DNA from: Scytonema hofmannii PCC 7110
Lineage (GTDB): Bacteria > Cyanobacteriota > Cyanobacteriia > Cyanobacteriales > Nostocaceae
DNA: 64,000 bases
Assembly (NCBI RefSeq): GCF_000346485.2
Contig: NZ_KQ976354.1
Location: forward strand, 6,881,269 to 6,945,268
Direction: 5' to 3'
The position numbers and the translations under genes are program-made. Position 1 is the first letter of the stretch, and every line of letters begins with the position of its first letter. Shown here piece after piece: positions 1-7,916 of this stretch. Under the pieces are notes generated by a model that saw nothing but the letters and a program-made list of their open reading frames with translations, was not told the origin of the DNA and ran no database searches.

Positions 1-30
1 TACCGAATTGCAAATTATCGAGGAGCTTGT

Positions 31-645
31 ATGGATCTGTTGACATTGAATAGTTTGCCAGAAGAATTACGCGATGCTGTAGTGCATCATGACTTATCAA
101 CAGGAGAAACTCTATTCCAACAAGGAGATCCAGCATCGTCTTTTTTTATTGTCGAAACGGGACGTATCAAACTTATGCGCTATACAAGCGATGATAAAGT
201 CGTAACTTTCCAAGTTGCGGAACAAGGCAATAGCTTGGGTGAAATTGCTTTATTTTTTCAAACATACCCCTGCACTGCAGTCGCAGAAGTGGCTTCTCGA
301 GCGATCGCGTATCCCAAAGAGCCTTTATTATCAGCAATATATGCAAATCCTGAGTTAGCAGAAGATTTCATGGCAATGCTAGTACAGAAAATCCAAGATT
401 TGAAATTACGCATAGAATTGCGAGATATTCGAGCAGCCCACGAGAGATTGCTGCGTTACCTGCGTTATTTAGCACAGTCCGACGAACAAAACATTGTCAA
501 CGTCGATCGCCCCCTCAAAGAAATTGCAGCTGATTTAGGTTTGACACCAGAAACCCTATCACGAGCATTAGCTCGGTTGGAACGGGAAGGTAAAATCGCA
601 CGTACCCGCCTGCAAATTACACTTCAGCAATCGTCAGCAGCTTGA
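31..645 (+). CDS. Crp/Fnr-family transcriptional regulator
   Basis: A 204-residue protein with the two-domain Crp/Fnr layout. Residues about 15-110 form a cyclic-nucleotide-binding-type beta barrel (phrases LFQQGDPASSFFIVETGRI and SLGEIALF). A long dimerisation helix follows, then a winged helix-turn-helix at about 155-195 with KEIAADLGLTPETLSRALARL. An upstream GGAG at about 20-23 supports the ATG at 31. The usual CRP cAMP-phosphate pocket (E and R within GExALL...R) is not clearly conserved and no Fnr-type cysteine cluster is visible, so the ligand is unknown. It is probably a DNA-binding regulator like the many cyanobacterial Crp paralogues. The next gene, an AraC regulator, begins about 140 bp downstream. 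The family is certain; the regulon cannot be read. Confidence 0.9.
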   Translation: MDLLTLNSLPEELRDAVVHHDLSTGETLFQQGDPASSFFIVETGRIKLMRYTSDDKVVTFQVAEQGNSLGEIALFFQTYPCTAVAEVASRAIAYPKEPLLSAIYANPELAEDFMAMLVQKIQDLKLRIELRDIRAAHERLLRYLRYLAQSDEQNIVNVDRPLKEIAADLGLTPETLSRALARLEREGKIARTRLQITLQQSSAA

Positions 646-788
646 TTTAAATCATTGCAATTGTTGTACCAAACCCTTTAATATGCCCAATGGTTTGAAA
701 AATGATGAAATATAAAGGGTAAAAGCTAACATTTCATAGTTCATACAACAAAGCTGAATACTTCATACTTTAGTTGACTAGCTTAATC

Positions 789-1700
789 ATGAGCAACAGC
801 GAGCAATTAAAACAGGAAAAGACTTTACTCGTTGACTTTAAACAGGAAAGAGCAACCGAGCAAATCTTGTCTAACCCGCCTTTGATAACCAGTTATTATT
901 CAGGATGGGATGGGATATATTTTGAGCATCATCATCAACCTAATAACGATACATTCGAGCATAGTCTGACAATGCACACCATCAGTGTTGCCTTGGGTAA
1001 TCTATCAACAGAACGATGGTTTAATGGAAAAAGACAAAGTGAACATCAAACAAAAGGAACTATTGCCATTATTCCAGTTGATATACTCCACCGTTGTTTG
1101 TGGGAAGAAAAAATTCAATTTATGTTTGTGTCAGTTGACCCCTTACTTCTAAAAAGATTGGGGATGGAAGTTTCTGCATCAGAAGATATTGAATTAATTC
1201 CTCACTTTGCCACACAGCAAGATCCACTCATTCTCGGCATACTTTTATCTCTGAAAGACGAGCTAGAGTCAAAAATGAGTGGGGATAGTTTATACGTTGA
1301 GCAACTGAGAACAACGCTAGTTATTCATCTTATAAAGAAATATTGTGTCAAAAAAAATCAAGTAGTTAAATATACTGATGGATTGCCAAAATATAAGTTG
1401 CGTCAGGTTCTAGAGCACATTCACAGCCATCTGAATTCAGAGATCAAGTTAGCTGAGTTGGCAGGAGTAGCAGGTATCAGCCAGTACTACTTTTGTCAAC
1501 TCTTCAAAAATTCTCTAGGTATAACTCCTTACCAATATGTACTTCAGCAGAGAGTGGAACAAGCAAAGCGGTTGTTAAGAAGTGGGAAAATGGCAATCTG
1601 TGATATTGCTCTGATATGCGGTTTTGCAAATCAAAGCCACCTGACCAAGCACTTTCGCAAAATAACAGGGATGACGCCTAAAGATTATCAGAAACAGTAG
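789..1700 (+). CDS. AraC-family transcriptional regulator
   Basis: The C-terminal 100 residues carry the double helix-turn-helix of AraC/XylS proteins: LAGVAGISQYYFCQLFKNSLG, then IALICGFANQSHLTKHFRK followed by TGMTPKDYQ. The N-terminal 190 residues resemble an AraC-type sensing region but have no recognisable ligand motif. I start at the ATG at 789 (protein MSNSEQLKQ, 303 residues); an in-frame TTG at 774 would add five residues. The gene ends just before a strong hairpin at 1717-1749. A decayed AraC C-terminal domain at 17187-17475 in the same window is a different gene. Effector and targets are unknown. Confidence 0.88.
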   Translation: MSNSEQLKQEKTLLVDFKQERATEQILSNPPLITSYYSGWDGIYFEHHHQPNNDTFEHSLTMHTISVALGNLSTERWFNGKRQSEHQTKGTIAIIPVDILHRCLWEEKIQFMFVSVDPLLLKRLGMEVSASEDIELIPHFATQQDPLILGILLSLKDELESKMSGDSLYVEQLRTTLVIHLIKKYCVKKNQVVKYTDGLPKYKLRQVLEHIHSHLNSEIKLAELAGVAGISQYYFCQLFKNSLGITPYQYVLQQRVEQAKRLLRSGKMAICDIALICGFANQSHLTKHFRKITGMTPKDYQKQ

Positions 1701-1716
1701 GGGGTAGGGGGGAATC

Positions 1717-1749
1717 AGATGCCCGACTTCTTTAAGAAGTCGGGCATCT
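1717..1749 (+). terminator. Strong hairpin, probable terminator
   Basis: A perfect 16-bp inverted repeat (left arm 1717-1732, right arm 1734-1749; core GCCCGACTTC/GAAGTCGGGC) starts 17 bp after the AraC stop codon. There is no long T-run, so it could also be a dispersed palindromic repeat of the kind common in Nostocales. Confidence 0.55.
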
Positions 1750-1901
1750 TACACTCTGCTTATAAAATAAAAGCTTTGCCTATGACTAATGACCAATGGC
1801 ACATGACCATTGAAAAAAAACACAGAAATTTCTTAATTTAGGGATACAAGCTACGTGTTCTTTCCCTTAATATAAATAATTTAAGGAAAAGGAGACCTGC
1901 C

Positions 1902-2639
1902 ATGAGAATATTGCTGGTGGGGGACGATCAACCTTCAATGGTCATGCTTAAAAGGAAACTGCTTGCAGCTAACTACATCATTGATGCAGCAACTGGTGAG
2001 GAAACAGCACTGGCTTTGGTACAAGCATCGATGTATGACCTTCTCTTGATAGATATGCAGTTTTCTAAAGTAGATTGTGTCAGTTTATGTAGTCGATTGC
2101 GATCGCAAGACTGCATAACACCAATTCTACTACTTCTGGAAGAAGGTTCTACCACAGATAAGATTGCGGCTTTAGATGCAGGAGCAGATGATTATGTTCT
2201 CAAACCCTTGAACCTGCAAGAGTTAATGGCAAAGATTCGTGTTTTACTGCGTCGGAGTCAGGGAAACTCTAGCTATACTCTCGTGCTAACTTGGGGAGAT
2301 TTACGACTTAACCTTAGTTCGTGTGAAGTCTTTTATCAAGAGGAACGTTTGAGCCTGACTCCAACTGAATATCGATTATTAGAACTTTTCTTGAGCAATC
2401 CCCAAAGAGTTTTTAGCCGTAGTGCTATTTTAGACCGTCTTTGGTCATTTGATAGCGCTCCTGCCGAAACTGCTGTGACAATGCATATTAAAGATCTGCG
2501 ACGAAAGCTTAAGACTGCCGGAATTGCAGAAGAGGTGATTGAAACAGTTTATGGTTTGGGATATCGACTCAAAAGCTTAATTAACAAAAAATCTGTAACA
2601 AAAATTCCACAGAACTTAAATATAAAGGTTAGTTGTTAG
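1902..2639 (+). CDS. OmpR/PhoB-type response regulator (orphan)
   Basis: A 245-residue response regulator. The receiver domain (1-120) has the acidic pair D8-D9, phosphoacceptor D51 in LLLIDMQFSK, and the conserved lysine in VLKPL. The winged-helix output domain (about 130-225) contains LTPTEYRLLELFLSNP and ETVYGLGYRL, typical of OmpR/PhoB. A clear AGGAG-like site precedes the ATG at 1902. No histidine kinase is adjacent, so its partner is elsewhere. The phrase GDDQ replaces the usual EDD at the acidic pocket, a mild deviation. The last 15-20 residues run past the normal domain end. A GGTCACT heptamer array begins 8 bp after the stop. Confidence 0.92.
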   Translation: MRILLVGDDQPSMVMLKRKLLAANYIIDAATGEETALALVQASMYDLLLIDMQFSKVDCVSLCSRLRSQDCITPILLLLEEGSTTDKIAALDAGADDYVLKPLNLQELMAKIRVLLRRSQGNSSYTLVLTWGDLRLNLSSCEVFYQEERLSLTPTEYRLLELFLSNPQRVFSRSAILDRLWSFDSAPAETAVTMHIKDLRRKLKTAGIAEEVIETVYGLGYRLKSLINKKSVTKIPQNLNIKVSC

Positions 2640-2647
2640 TTGTTAGT

Positions 2648-2717
2648 GGTCACTGGTCACTGGTCACTGGTCACTGGTCACTGGTCACTGGTCACTGGTC
2701 ACTGGTCACTGGTCACT
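2648..2717 (+). repeat. GGTCACT tandem heptamer array, 10 copies
   Basis: Ten exact head-to-tail copies of GGTCACT. The array runs into the 3' end of pgeF (minus strand), so the pgeF stop codon and last four or so residues are written in repeat sequence. The same unit recurs at 31625 and 49278, and in inverted orientation at 3572 and 23394. This matches the known class of short tandemly repeated repetitive (STRR) sequences of heterocystous cyanobacteria. Confidence 0.95.
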
Positions 2718-3511
2718 CTTTTACTGACAATTCCCGACCACTGGACTTTTTTCTGGTGTTCTCGGCGGTAAGAAAAGAAATACTCTGGAGTTTGGTAAGT
2801 ACAGTAAGGTGCGATCGCAATTTGTTCCACACTAATGCCTAACATTTCCATCTGTAAAGTATTGACTCGCCGCACATCCAATCGCACTCGCCCTGGTTCT
2901 GGATCTGGAAGTAGGGGAGATAGTGATATATCTTGCAGTGCATCTAGAATTGCTTTTTCATCATTATGTGGTATGAGGCTGGCTCCTACTTCTGCTGCCA
3001 CATGCTCGGAGACTTGGTAAACTTCTCCAGCGATGGCAGGTCCCATGGCAATTCGTAAATTTTCTAATTTGCTCCCTTGTGCTTGCAATCGACTAATAGC
3101 TTGCGGTACTATCTTGAGCGCAGTCCCGCGCCAACCAGCATGAACCGCAGCAACCTGTCCTGTCTTCTCATCAGCAACCAGTACAGGCGTGCAATCTGCC
3201 GTAGCTACCCATATAGCTTGTAAGGGCGCAGTACTGATTAAACCGTCTCCCGATGCAAAAGCAGAATCGACTTCACCTTCATTTATTATGGATTTTGTCA
3301 ACCAATCTTCGATTTCTTGTGGCGAGAAAATAGTGTTACCGTGTACCTGTTTTAAGCGGTAAACCGATGCTTCGGGATGCAATGCCTTTGTGATTTCAAA
3401 AGGGGAACTAGGTGAAAACTGCTTGGTAAAAAAGCCGTGATACCAAGGTTCCAATAAACTGCAGGTCAGGTATGGAAGTCCAGACCATGTGCGCCAGTGC
3501 CAAGCGTGCAT
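2699..3511 (-). CDS. pgeF: Laccase-domain peptidoglycan-editing factor / purine nucleoside phosphorylase (PgeF, YfiH/YlmD)
   Basis: A 270-residue DUF152/YfiH protein. The family signatures are visible: H57 in KQVHGNTIF, C107 in TADCTPVL and H124 in AAVHAGWRG, the zinc-binding set. Members were first called multicopper polyphenol oxidases. Later work showed zinc-dependent purine nucleoside phosphorylase and adenosine deaminase activities, and a role in keeping peptidoglycan precursors correct. The ATG at 3511 gives a normal length. The C terminus (about the last four residues, TSDQ) and the stop codon are encoded by the GGTCACT array at 2648-2717. An inverted array (AGTGACC) lies upstream at 3572-3606, so the gene sits between inverted heptamer arrays. 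Confidence 0.92.
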   Translation of the reverse strand: MHAWHWRTWSGLPYLTCSLLEPWYHGFFTKQFSPSSPFEITKALHPEASVYRLKQVHGNTIFSPQEIEDWLTKSIINEGEVDSAFASGDGLISTAPLQAIWVATADCTPVLVADEKTGQVAAVHAGWRGTALKIVPQAISRLQAQGSKLENLRIAMGPAIAGEVYQVSEHVAAEVGASLIPHNDEKAILDALQDISLSPLLPDPEPGRVRLDVRRVNTLQMEMLGISVEQIAIAPYCTYQTPEYFFSYRREHQKKVQWSGIVSKRVTSDQ

Positions 3512-3571
3512 TGTTAACTATACCTAGAAACAAATAGAAATCACTCAATCCATACTAACGCAAACTGGGAC

Positions 3572-3606
3572 AGTGACCAGTGACCAGTGACCAGTGACCA
3601 GTGACC
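3572..3606 (+). repeat. AGTGACC tandem heptamer array, 5 copies
   Basis: Five exact copies, the reverse complement of the array at 2648-2717. It fills the space immediately before the birA start codon (ATG at 3608) and lies about 60 bp upstream of the divergent pgeF start. Any ribosome-binding signal for birA would have to lie within this array. Confidence 0.95.
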
Positions 3607-3607
3607 A

Positions 3608-4414
3608 ATGACAAAAATAGATAAACAACAGCTAGAAACTGCTATTCAAGCAGGGCGCAAACACGTACACCTACCGTTTTCGCTACACCTTTTTGATACA
3701 GTATCTTCAACCAATCAGATCTTGTGGAATTTGCTGAGTCAAGGGGCTGAACCGGGATGCACGGTCATTGCTACACAGCAGACAGCAGGTAGAGGTCAAT
3801 GGGGTCGGCAATGGATTTCTGATGATGGAGGATTGTATCTTTCATTGGCGATCGCACCCAAGCTAGATGTAACAAATGGTTACCAACTCACTTTGGCAAC
3901 GGCTTGGGGAATTGCTAAACAATTGCAAGAAAGTGGTGTTCCCACTCAAATCAAATGGCCCAACGATTTAGTTTTAAAGCGTCGCAAGCTAGGTGGTATT
4001 CTAACGGAAACGAAAGTACAGCAAGGACGAATCGCGCAAGCCATCATTGGAGTTGGCATAAATTGGGCAAACCCAGTTCCGGAAACTGGAATCAACTTAA
4101 AAACTTGGCAGGCGTTGAATGATTCCAAATCAATTCCAACTCTTGAAATTCTCGCTGCTACTGTTCTCATTGGAATAGAATCTGGGATACAGTGTTTGTT
4201 GGCAGAAGGAGCCAATATATTAATATCGCGCTATTTAGAGTTACTGAGCAATATGGGCGATCGCGTATACCATAATGATATTGCAGGCACTGTAGTAGGC
4301 GTAACACAGCAGGGTGCTCTTCGGGTATGCACGGAAGCATGTGAATTTGTAACAGTACAATCACGAGAAATTTACTTCCAACCCGGTACAATCAGTTTGG
4401 GTTATGACGGCTAA
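3608..4414 (+). CDS. birA: Biotin--[acetyl-CoA-carboxylase] ligase
   Basis: A 268-residue biotin protein ligase. The ATP/biotin loop GRGQWGR is at 61-67, preceded by FDTVSSTN, which contacts biotin. KWPNDL, the catalytic lysine motif, is at 116-121, followed by GGILTE. A small C-terminal domain ends the protein. There is no N-terminal winged helix, so this is the monofunctional type that only biotinylates the biotin carboxyl carrier protein. The start codon touches the heptamer array at 3572-3606, with no ordinary Shine-Dalgarno outside it. A biotin-synthesis gene (bioD) is also present at 23520 but not linked. Confidence 0.93.
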   Translation: MTKIDKQQLETAIQAGRKHVHLPFSLHLFDTVSSTNQILWNLLSQGAEPGCTVIATQQTAGRGQWGRQWISDDGGLYLSLAIAPKLDVTNGYQLTLATAWGIAKQLQESGVPTQIKWPNDLVLKRRKLGGILTETKVQQGRIAQAIIGVGINWANPVPETGINLKTWQALNDSKSIPTLEILAATVLIGIESGIQCLLAEGANILISRYLELLSNMGDRVYHNDIAGTVVGVTQQGALRVCTEACEFVTVQSREIYFQPGTISLGYDG

Positions 4415-4514
4415 TGGTTGGTAGTTAGTAGTTAGTTGTTAGTGGTTAGTTGTTAGTTGTTCTACCCCTATCCCCTACTCCCTACTCCCTACTCCCTACT
4501 CCCTACTCCCTAAC
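4415..4514 (+). repeat. Two mixed heptamer arrays (TTAGTTG-like and CCCTACT)
   Basis: Between birA and the M23 peptidase, degenerate 7-bp units of the TTAGTTG/TTAGTGG type (about 4425-4461) are followed by five exact CCCTACT units (4473-4507) and a variant. No gene is present. The arrays occupy most of the 133-bp gap. Confidence 0.85.
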
Positions 4515-4547
4515 TCTTAAGCTCAATCACACGATTTCAAAGAACAC

Positions 4548-6185
4548 ATGACGCAGCGCAATAACTCTGCCTTTGATCGTTGGAATAAACCAGAAGAACG
4601 ACCCTTGTCGAAAAAACGGTTTGCGTCCACGCTCCCCGCACAAAGCCTTAGTTTGCTGGGTAGTCTTGGTATATTAAGCAGTGGCGGTTTGGTTTTTGCC
4701 CAAACGGAATCCGCCGTGGATAATCTTGTTCCCACTGTTGAAACACAGCAAACAGCACCAAATCCAGTCCGAAGAAGTACATCCGGACAAAATTCAAGTG
4801 CGCCTGCACCAGAAACATATCGAGAGCAACCGGAATTTTCTCAACGTAGAGCGAGACTGAAACAAAGATTATCTCGGTCAAAGTCTTCTAACCCTACAGT
4901 TGTTATCAGACAATCCAGACCTCAAGAAGTTTCCAAACCTGGCATCTCTGTGAGAAAGTTAAGACCAGAAGTAGAGATTTCTGTACCTACAGCAACTGCT
5001 AGAAAACTTAGAACAAGGTTAAGAACTCCAAGGATTGCTCCTGCTATTACTAGAGAAGAAAAGCTTCAAGTAGAAACTTCGCGGTCAAGGGTATCTGTTG
5101 CTGGAGACGAAAAACCCCAACAAGAGGGTTCCCAGCAAAGTTATTCCTCTGCGCCCGGAGTTCAATCTACTGATAAGGACTACAACAACACTTATATTGA
5201 CCCCACCAATTACAGCGCTGATACTACAGAAAGATACGAAGCACCAAATTCTGTGGTGATAACGGAACGTTCTGCTGATAGAGCGTCTGTTGCTAATGCT
5301 TCAAAAGAGCGGACTTCAACACCAAGTTGGCTTAGAAGAAGTCAACGGGCAACTCTAGCAACCGTGCCTCCCCTTCAGCGTAGTACAACTAGGGCAAACC
5401 GCTCTTTTGTACGCAACACTCCCAGAGTCACTTCTGGCATAGTGAGCAATAATTTTTTACGTAATTCTTCTAGAATAGCTTCTGCTAGTGTGCCGCAAAG
5501 CACTATTCGACGCCATCGTTTTATACCTAACGATTTTACTCCTAGCACAACAGTCAGTTCTACTCCTATTGCCCCACATGGTGGCACTTTGCTTCCGCCT
5601 GTGACCGCAGAAAATATCGCACCTCGCGAAAGCACGGTGGTTTATGACATTCCACTAGCAATAACATTGCCACAAATTGCTTACAGTGGAGTTTATGCTG
5701 GTCGGGTTCCCTATAACGGTTCGGGATTGATGTTCCCTCTTTCTATCCCCGCCCCAATTACTTCTCTGTTTGGTTGGCGAACTCACCCCATTACAGGGGA
5801 TCGCCGTTTTCACGCAGGTACAGACCTAGGTGCAGCAATGGGAACACCTGTTGTGGCAGCACAATCTGGTTTGGTAGAGATTGCTGACTACATGGGTGGT
5901 TATGGTTTAACAGTTGTACTCAACCACAGCAACGCCCAACAAACTTTGTATGGTCATATGTCACAACTTCTTGTTCAACCCGGTCAACGTGTGGAACAGG
6001 GAACTGTGATTGGACGAGTTGGCAGTACTGGTAACTCTACAGGTCCTCACTTGCATTTTGAGGTGCGTCAACTGACACCTCAAGGATGGGTAGCAACCAA
6101 CCCAGGTGCTCAATTAGAGTATGCCCTCGGTCAATTGGTTCAATCTTTACAGACAGCTCAAGTTACCAGGCAACCTGGTAGCTGA
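4548..6185 (+). CDS. Secreted M23-family (LytM) metallopeptidase
   Basis: A 545-residue protein. An N-terminal basic stretch followed by a hydrophobic segment (about 28-50, ending GLVFAQ) looks like a signal peptide. A long, basic, Ser/Arg/Pro-rich linker (about 55-390) has no recognised domain. The C-terminal M23 domain (about 400-530) has complete zinc ligands: H422 and D426 in HAGTDLG, and H501 and H503 in GPHLHFEV. Family members cut peptide crosslinks in peptidoglycan in the periplasm. The Arg-rich linker may bind the wall; this is inference. The ATG at 4548 follows the CCCTACT array closely and the RBS is weak. Confidence 0.9.
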   Translation: MTQRNNSAFDRWNKPEERPLSKKRFASTLPAQSLSLLGSLGILSSGGLVFAQTESAVDNLVPTVETQQTAPNPVRRSTSGQNSSAPAPETYREQPEFSQRRARLKQRLSRSKSSNPTVVIRQSRPQEVSKPGISVRKLRPEVEISVPTATARKLRTRLRTPRIAPAITREEKLQVETSRSRVSVAGDEKPQQEGSQQSYSSAPGVQSTDKDYNNTYIDPTNYSADTTERYEAPNSVVITERSADRASVANASKERTSTPSWLRRSQRATLATVPPLQRSTTRANRSFVRNTPRVTSGIVSNNFLRNSSRIASASVPQSTIRRHRFIPNDFTPSTTVSSTPIAPHGGTLLPPVTAENIAPRESTVVYDIPLAITLPQIAYSGVYAGRVPYNGSGLMFPLSIPAPITSLFGWRTHPITGDRRFHAGTDLGAAMGTPVVAAQSGLVEIADYMGGYGLTVVLNHSNAQQTLYGHMSQLLVQPGQRVEQGTVIGRVGSTGNSTGPHLHFEVRQLTPQGWVATNPGAQLEYALGQLVQSLQTAQVTRQPGS

Positions 6186-6275
6186 AGGAAGAAGGGAGTG
6201 GGGAGTAGAGAGTAGGGAAAACAACTCACCATTCCCTATTCCCCATTCCCTATTCCCTACTCACAAATACCCATG
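6186..6275 (+). repeat. Degenerate heptamer repeats between M23 peptidase and ribE
   Basis: Loose 7-bp units such as GGGAGTA and ATTCCCT/CCCCATT fill the gap between convergent genes. The minus-strand ribE stop codon (6261) falls inside this repeat-rich stretch, extending the ribE tail. Confidence 0.7.
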
Positions 6276-6941
6276 TTCTGTTAGGAAGGAGGGTGTGATG
6301 CCATCAAACTCGTTGTTTGTCGTTGGTTTTGGGTCTTGATTGCCAACGGAAAGAAATTTTTCGACGTATTTGCCTAAAATATCCCCTTCTAAATTTACCC
6401 AACTGCCTGGGTTTAAATATTGAAAATTGGTTTCGGCGTAGGTTACGGGAATGACGGCGACTTTGAATTGCATTGTTTCTGGTTGATAATCGGCAACAGT
6501 GAGACTAATGCCATTCACTGCTATGCTGCCTTTGGGAACAATATAGCGGGCGATCTCTTTTGGTGCATTTAACGTCATTTCCCAAGAGGTTGCTGTTTGT
6601 TCGACAGATAATAGTTGACCCATTCCGTCTACGTGTCCCATCACAAAATGACCGCCTACCTTGCTTCCCACTCGTAATGATGCTTCTAAGTTGACGTACC
6701 TCTGTTGTGTTTGCTCTTGTCCTAAGGTGGTGCGGCGTAGGGTTTCTGGTGAAGCAGTAGCAATAAATCCATCTTTTAGAATTTTTTCTACCGTTAGGCA
6801 GATGCCGTCTACTGCAATACTGTCACCAAGCGCTAAATCTTGCATAATGGCATTAGATAAGTGTGTGACACAAGTAATCTGCCAAGAATGCTCCCCTATG
6901 GGTTTTATTGTTCCTAATGACTGGATTAATCCTGTAAACAC
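6261..6941 (-). CDS. ribE: Riboflavin synthase, alpha chain
   Basis: A 226-residue enzyme that dismutates two 6,7-dimethyl-8-ribityllumazine molecules into riboflavin. It begins MFTGLIQ, the invariant start of the family. It contains two lumazine-binding repeats, the first with GDSIAVDGICLTV and GGHFVMGHVDG, the second with GSIAVNGISLTV. The catalytic core ends near residue 197 (GKYVEKFL). The remaining 29 residues (SVGNQDPKPTTNNEF...) look like run-on into repeat-associated DNA. No FMN riboswitch was recognised upstream and no other rib gene is adjacent. Confidence 0.94.
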   Translation of the reverse strand: MFTGLIQSLGTIKPIGEHSWQITCVTHLSNAIMQDLALGDSIAVDGICLTVEKILKDGFIATASPETLRRTTLGQEQTQQRYVNLEASLRVGSKVGGHFVMGHVDGMGQLLSVEQTATSWEMTLNAPKEIARYIVPKGSIAVNGISLTVADYQPETMQFKVAVIPVTYAETNFQYLNPGSWVNLEGDILGKYVEKFLSVGNQDPKPTTNNEFDGITPSFLTEHGYL

Positions 6942-7280
6942 GGCGGTTTTGCTAAATTAACTCTATTTAAGGTAAGTTTTTGGCTGAAATCATCTGGTAA
7001 TTCTCACACAAATTAAGAACTAATGTGTATAATTTCAAACAAAAATTTATGTCAAGTTATCAATACCTTGGTATTCATCACAAGGCATACTTGGGAAAGT
7101 AGATTATAGTCGATCTAGACCTAGTCGTCTTACTCTGGTATTCACACTCATTTAGGAGTTTAATAGAAGCAATTATAGAGAATAAACTGTTATGTTTAAA
7201 CTTGTCCCATTATTGCCCAACCAAAAGTACGATTTGTTACATAGCTCTCTCACACGCAAAGGATTTTAGAGGCTTAGCCA
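6942..7280. other. Intergenic region between divergent ribE and bifunctional nuclease genes
   Basis: This 339-bp gap must hold both promoters. I see AT-rich sequence but no convincing RNA gene, repeat array or riboswitch. GGAGT-like sequences near 7155 are too far from the ATG at 7281 to act as its ribosome-binding site. Confidence 0.4.
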
Positions 7281-7778
7281 ATGATTGAGATGAAAGTCGC
7301 TGGCATAGCATTAGATGCCATAACACGCAGCCCAATTGTACTTCTGAAGGATTCTTCAGATCGCCGCGCACTACCAATTTATATTGGTCAGGAGCAAGCA
7401 AGAGCAATTATGGGCGCACTGGAGAATCAAAAGCCTCCAAGACCCTTAACCCATGACCTCATTGTGAACCTTTTAGAGACATGGAATATGACTTTAGATC
7501 GCGTTATTATCCATTCGTTGCAAAAAGACACATTCTATGCAGCTCTCATTCTCAAGCAAGGTGAGGTGAAAAAGGAAATTGACGCACGTCCAAGTGATGC
7601 GATCGCGATCGCTTTACGTACAAACACTCCGATTTGGGTTATGGAAGAAGTCATAGCTGATGCTTCCATCCCTGTAGATAGAGATGCTGATGAAGCCGAA
7701 CAACAAGCGTTTCGAGAATTTGTCTCCAATCTTCGACCGGAGGATCTGATTAAACGTTTTGGTGATGGCGGAAGCTAG
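7281..7778 (+). CDS. Bifunctional nuclease family protein (DUF151)
   Basis: A 165-residue protein of the BFN/DUF151 family. Diagnostic phrases are LPIYIGQEQARAIM near the N terminus, HDLIVNLLETWN, and ARPSDAIAIALRTNTPIWV, all conserved in the family. Plant and bacterial relatives have been reported as DNase/RNase; the physiological role in cyanobacteria is unclear. Length and start are normal. A four-copy TTTTGGA array follows the stop codon. Confidence 0.9.
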   Translation: MIEMKVAGIALDAITRSPIVLLKDSSDRRALPIYIGQEQARAIMGALENQKPPRPLTHDLIVNLLETWNMTLDRVIIHSLQKDTFYAALILKQGEVKKEIDARPSDAIAIALRTNTPIWVMEEVIADASIPVDRDADEAEQQAFREFVSNLRPEDLIKRFGDGGS

Positions 7779-7781
7779 CAA

Positions 7782-7809
7782 TTTTGGATTTTGGATTTTG
7801 GATTTTGGA
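7782..7809 (+). repeat. TTTTGGA tandem heptamer, 4 copies
   Basis: Four exact copies directly after the bifunctional nuclease gene. Related inverted units (AAAATCC) are seen at about 7890-7910 and upstream of the response regulator at 30795. Confidence 0.85.
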
Positions 7810-7916
7810 TTGAGGTAGCCTGGAGCGGGTGGAATCTCACCCAACTATCTGTCACATTCTTTTTTCAAATTGATACTACAATATCCTGTCTAAAAATCTA
7901 AAATCCAATTATTTTG

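Noticed and set aside
2648-2717. CRISPR array
   Set aside because: Units are 7 bp with no spacers; all such arrays in the window are simple tandem repeats.
2633-2842. Small frame reading GHWSLVT repeats
   Set aside because: It is a translation of the GGTCACT array and of pgeF antisense.
6942-7280. FMN riboswitch upstream of riboflavin synthase
   Set aside because: The conserved AGGG-type helices and multi-arm layout were not found.
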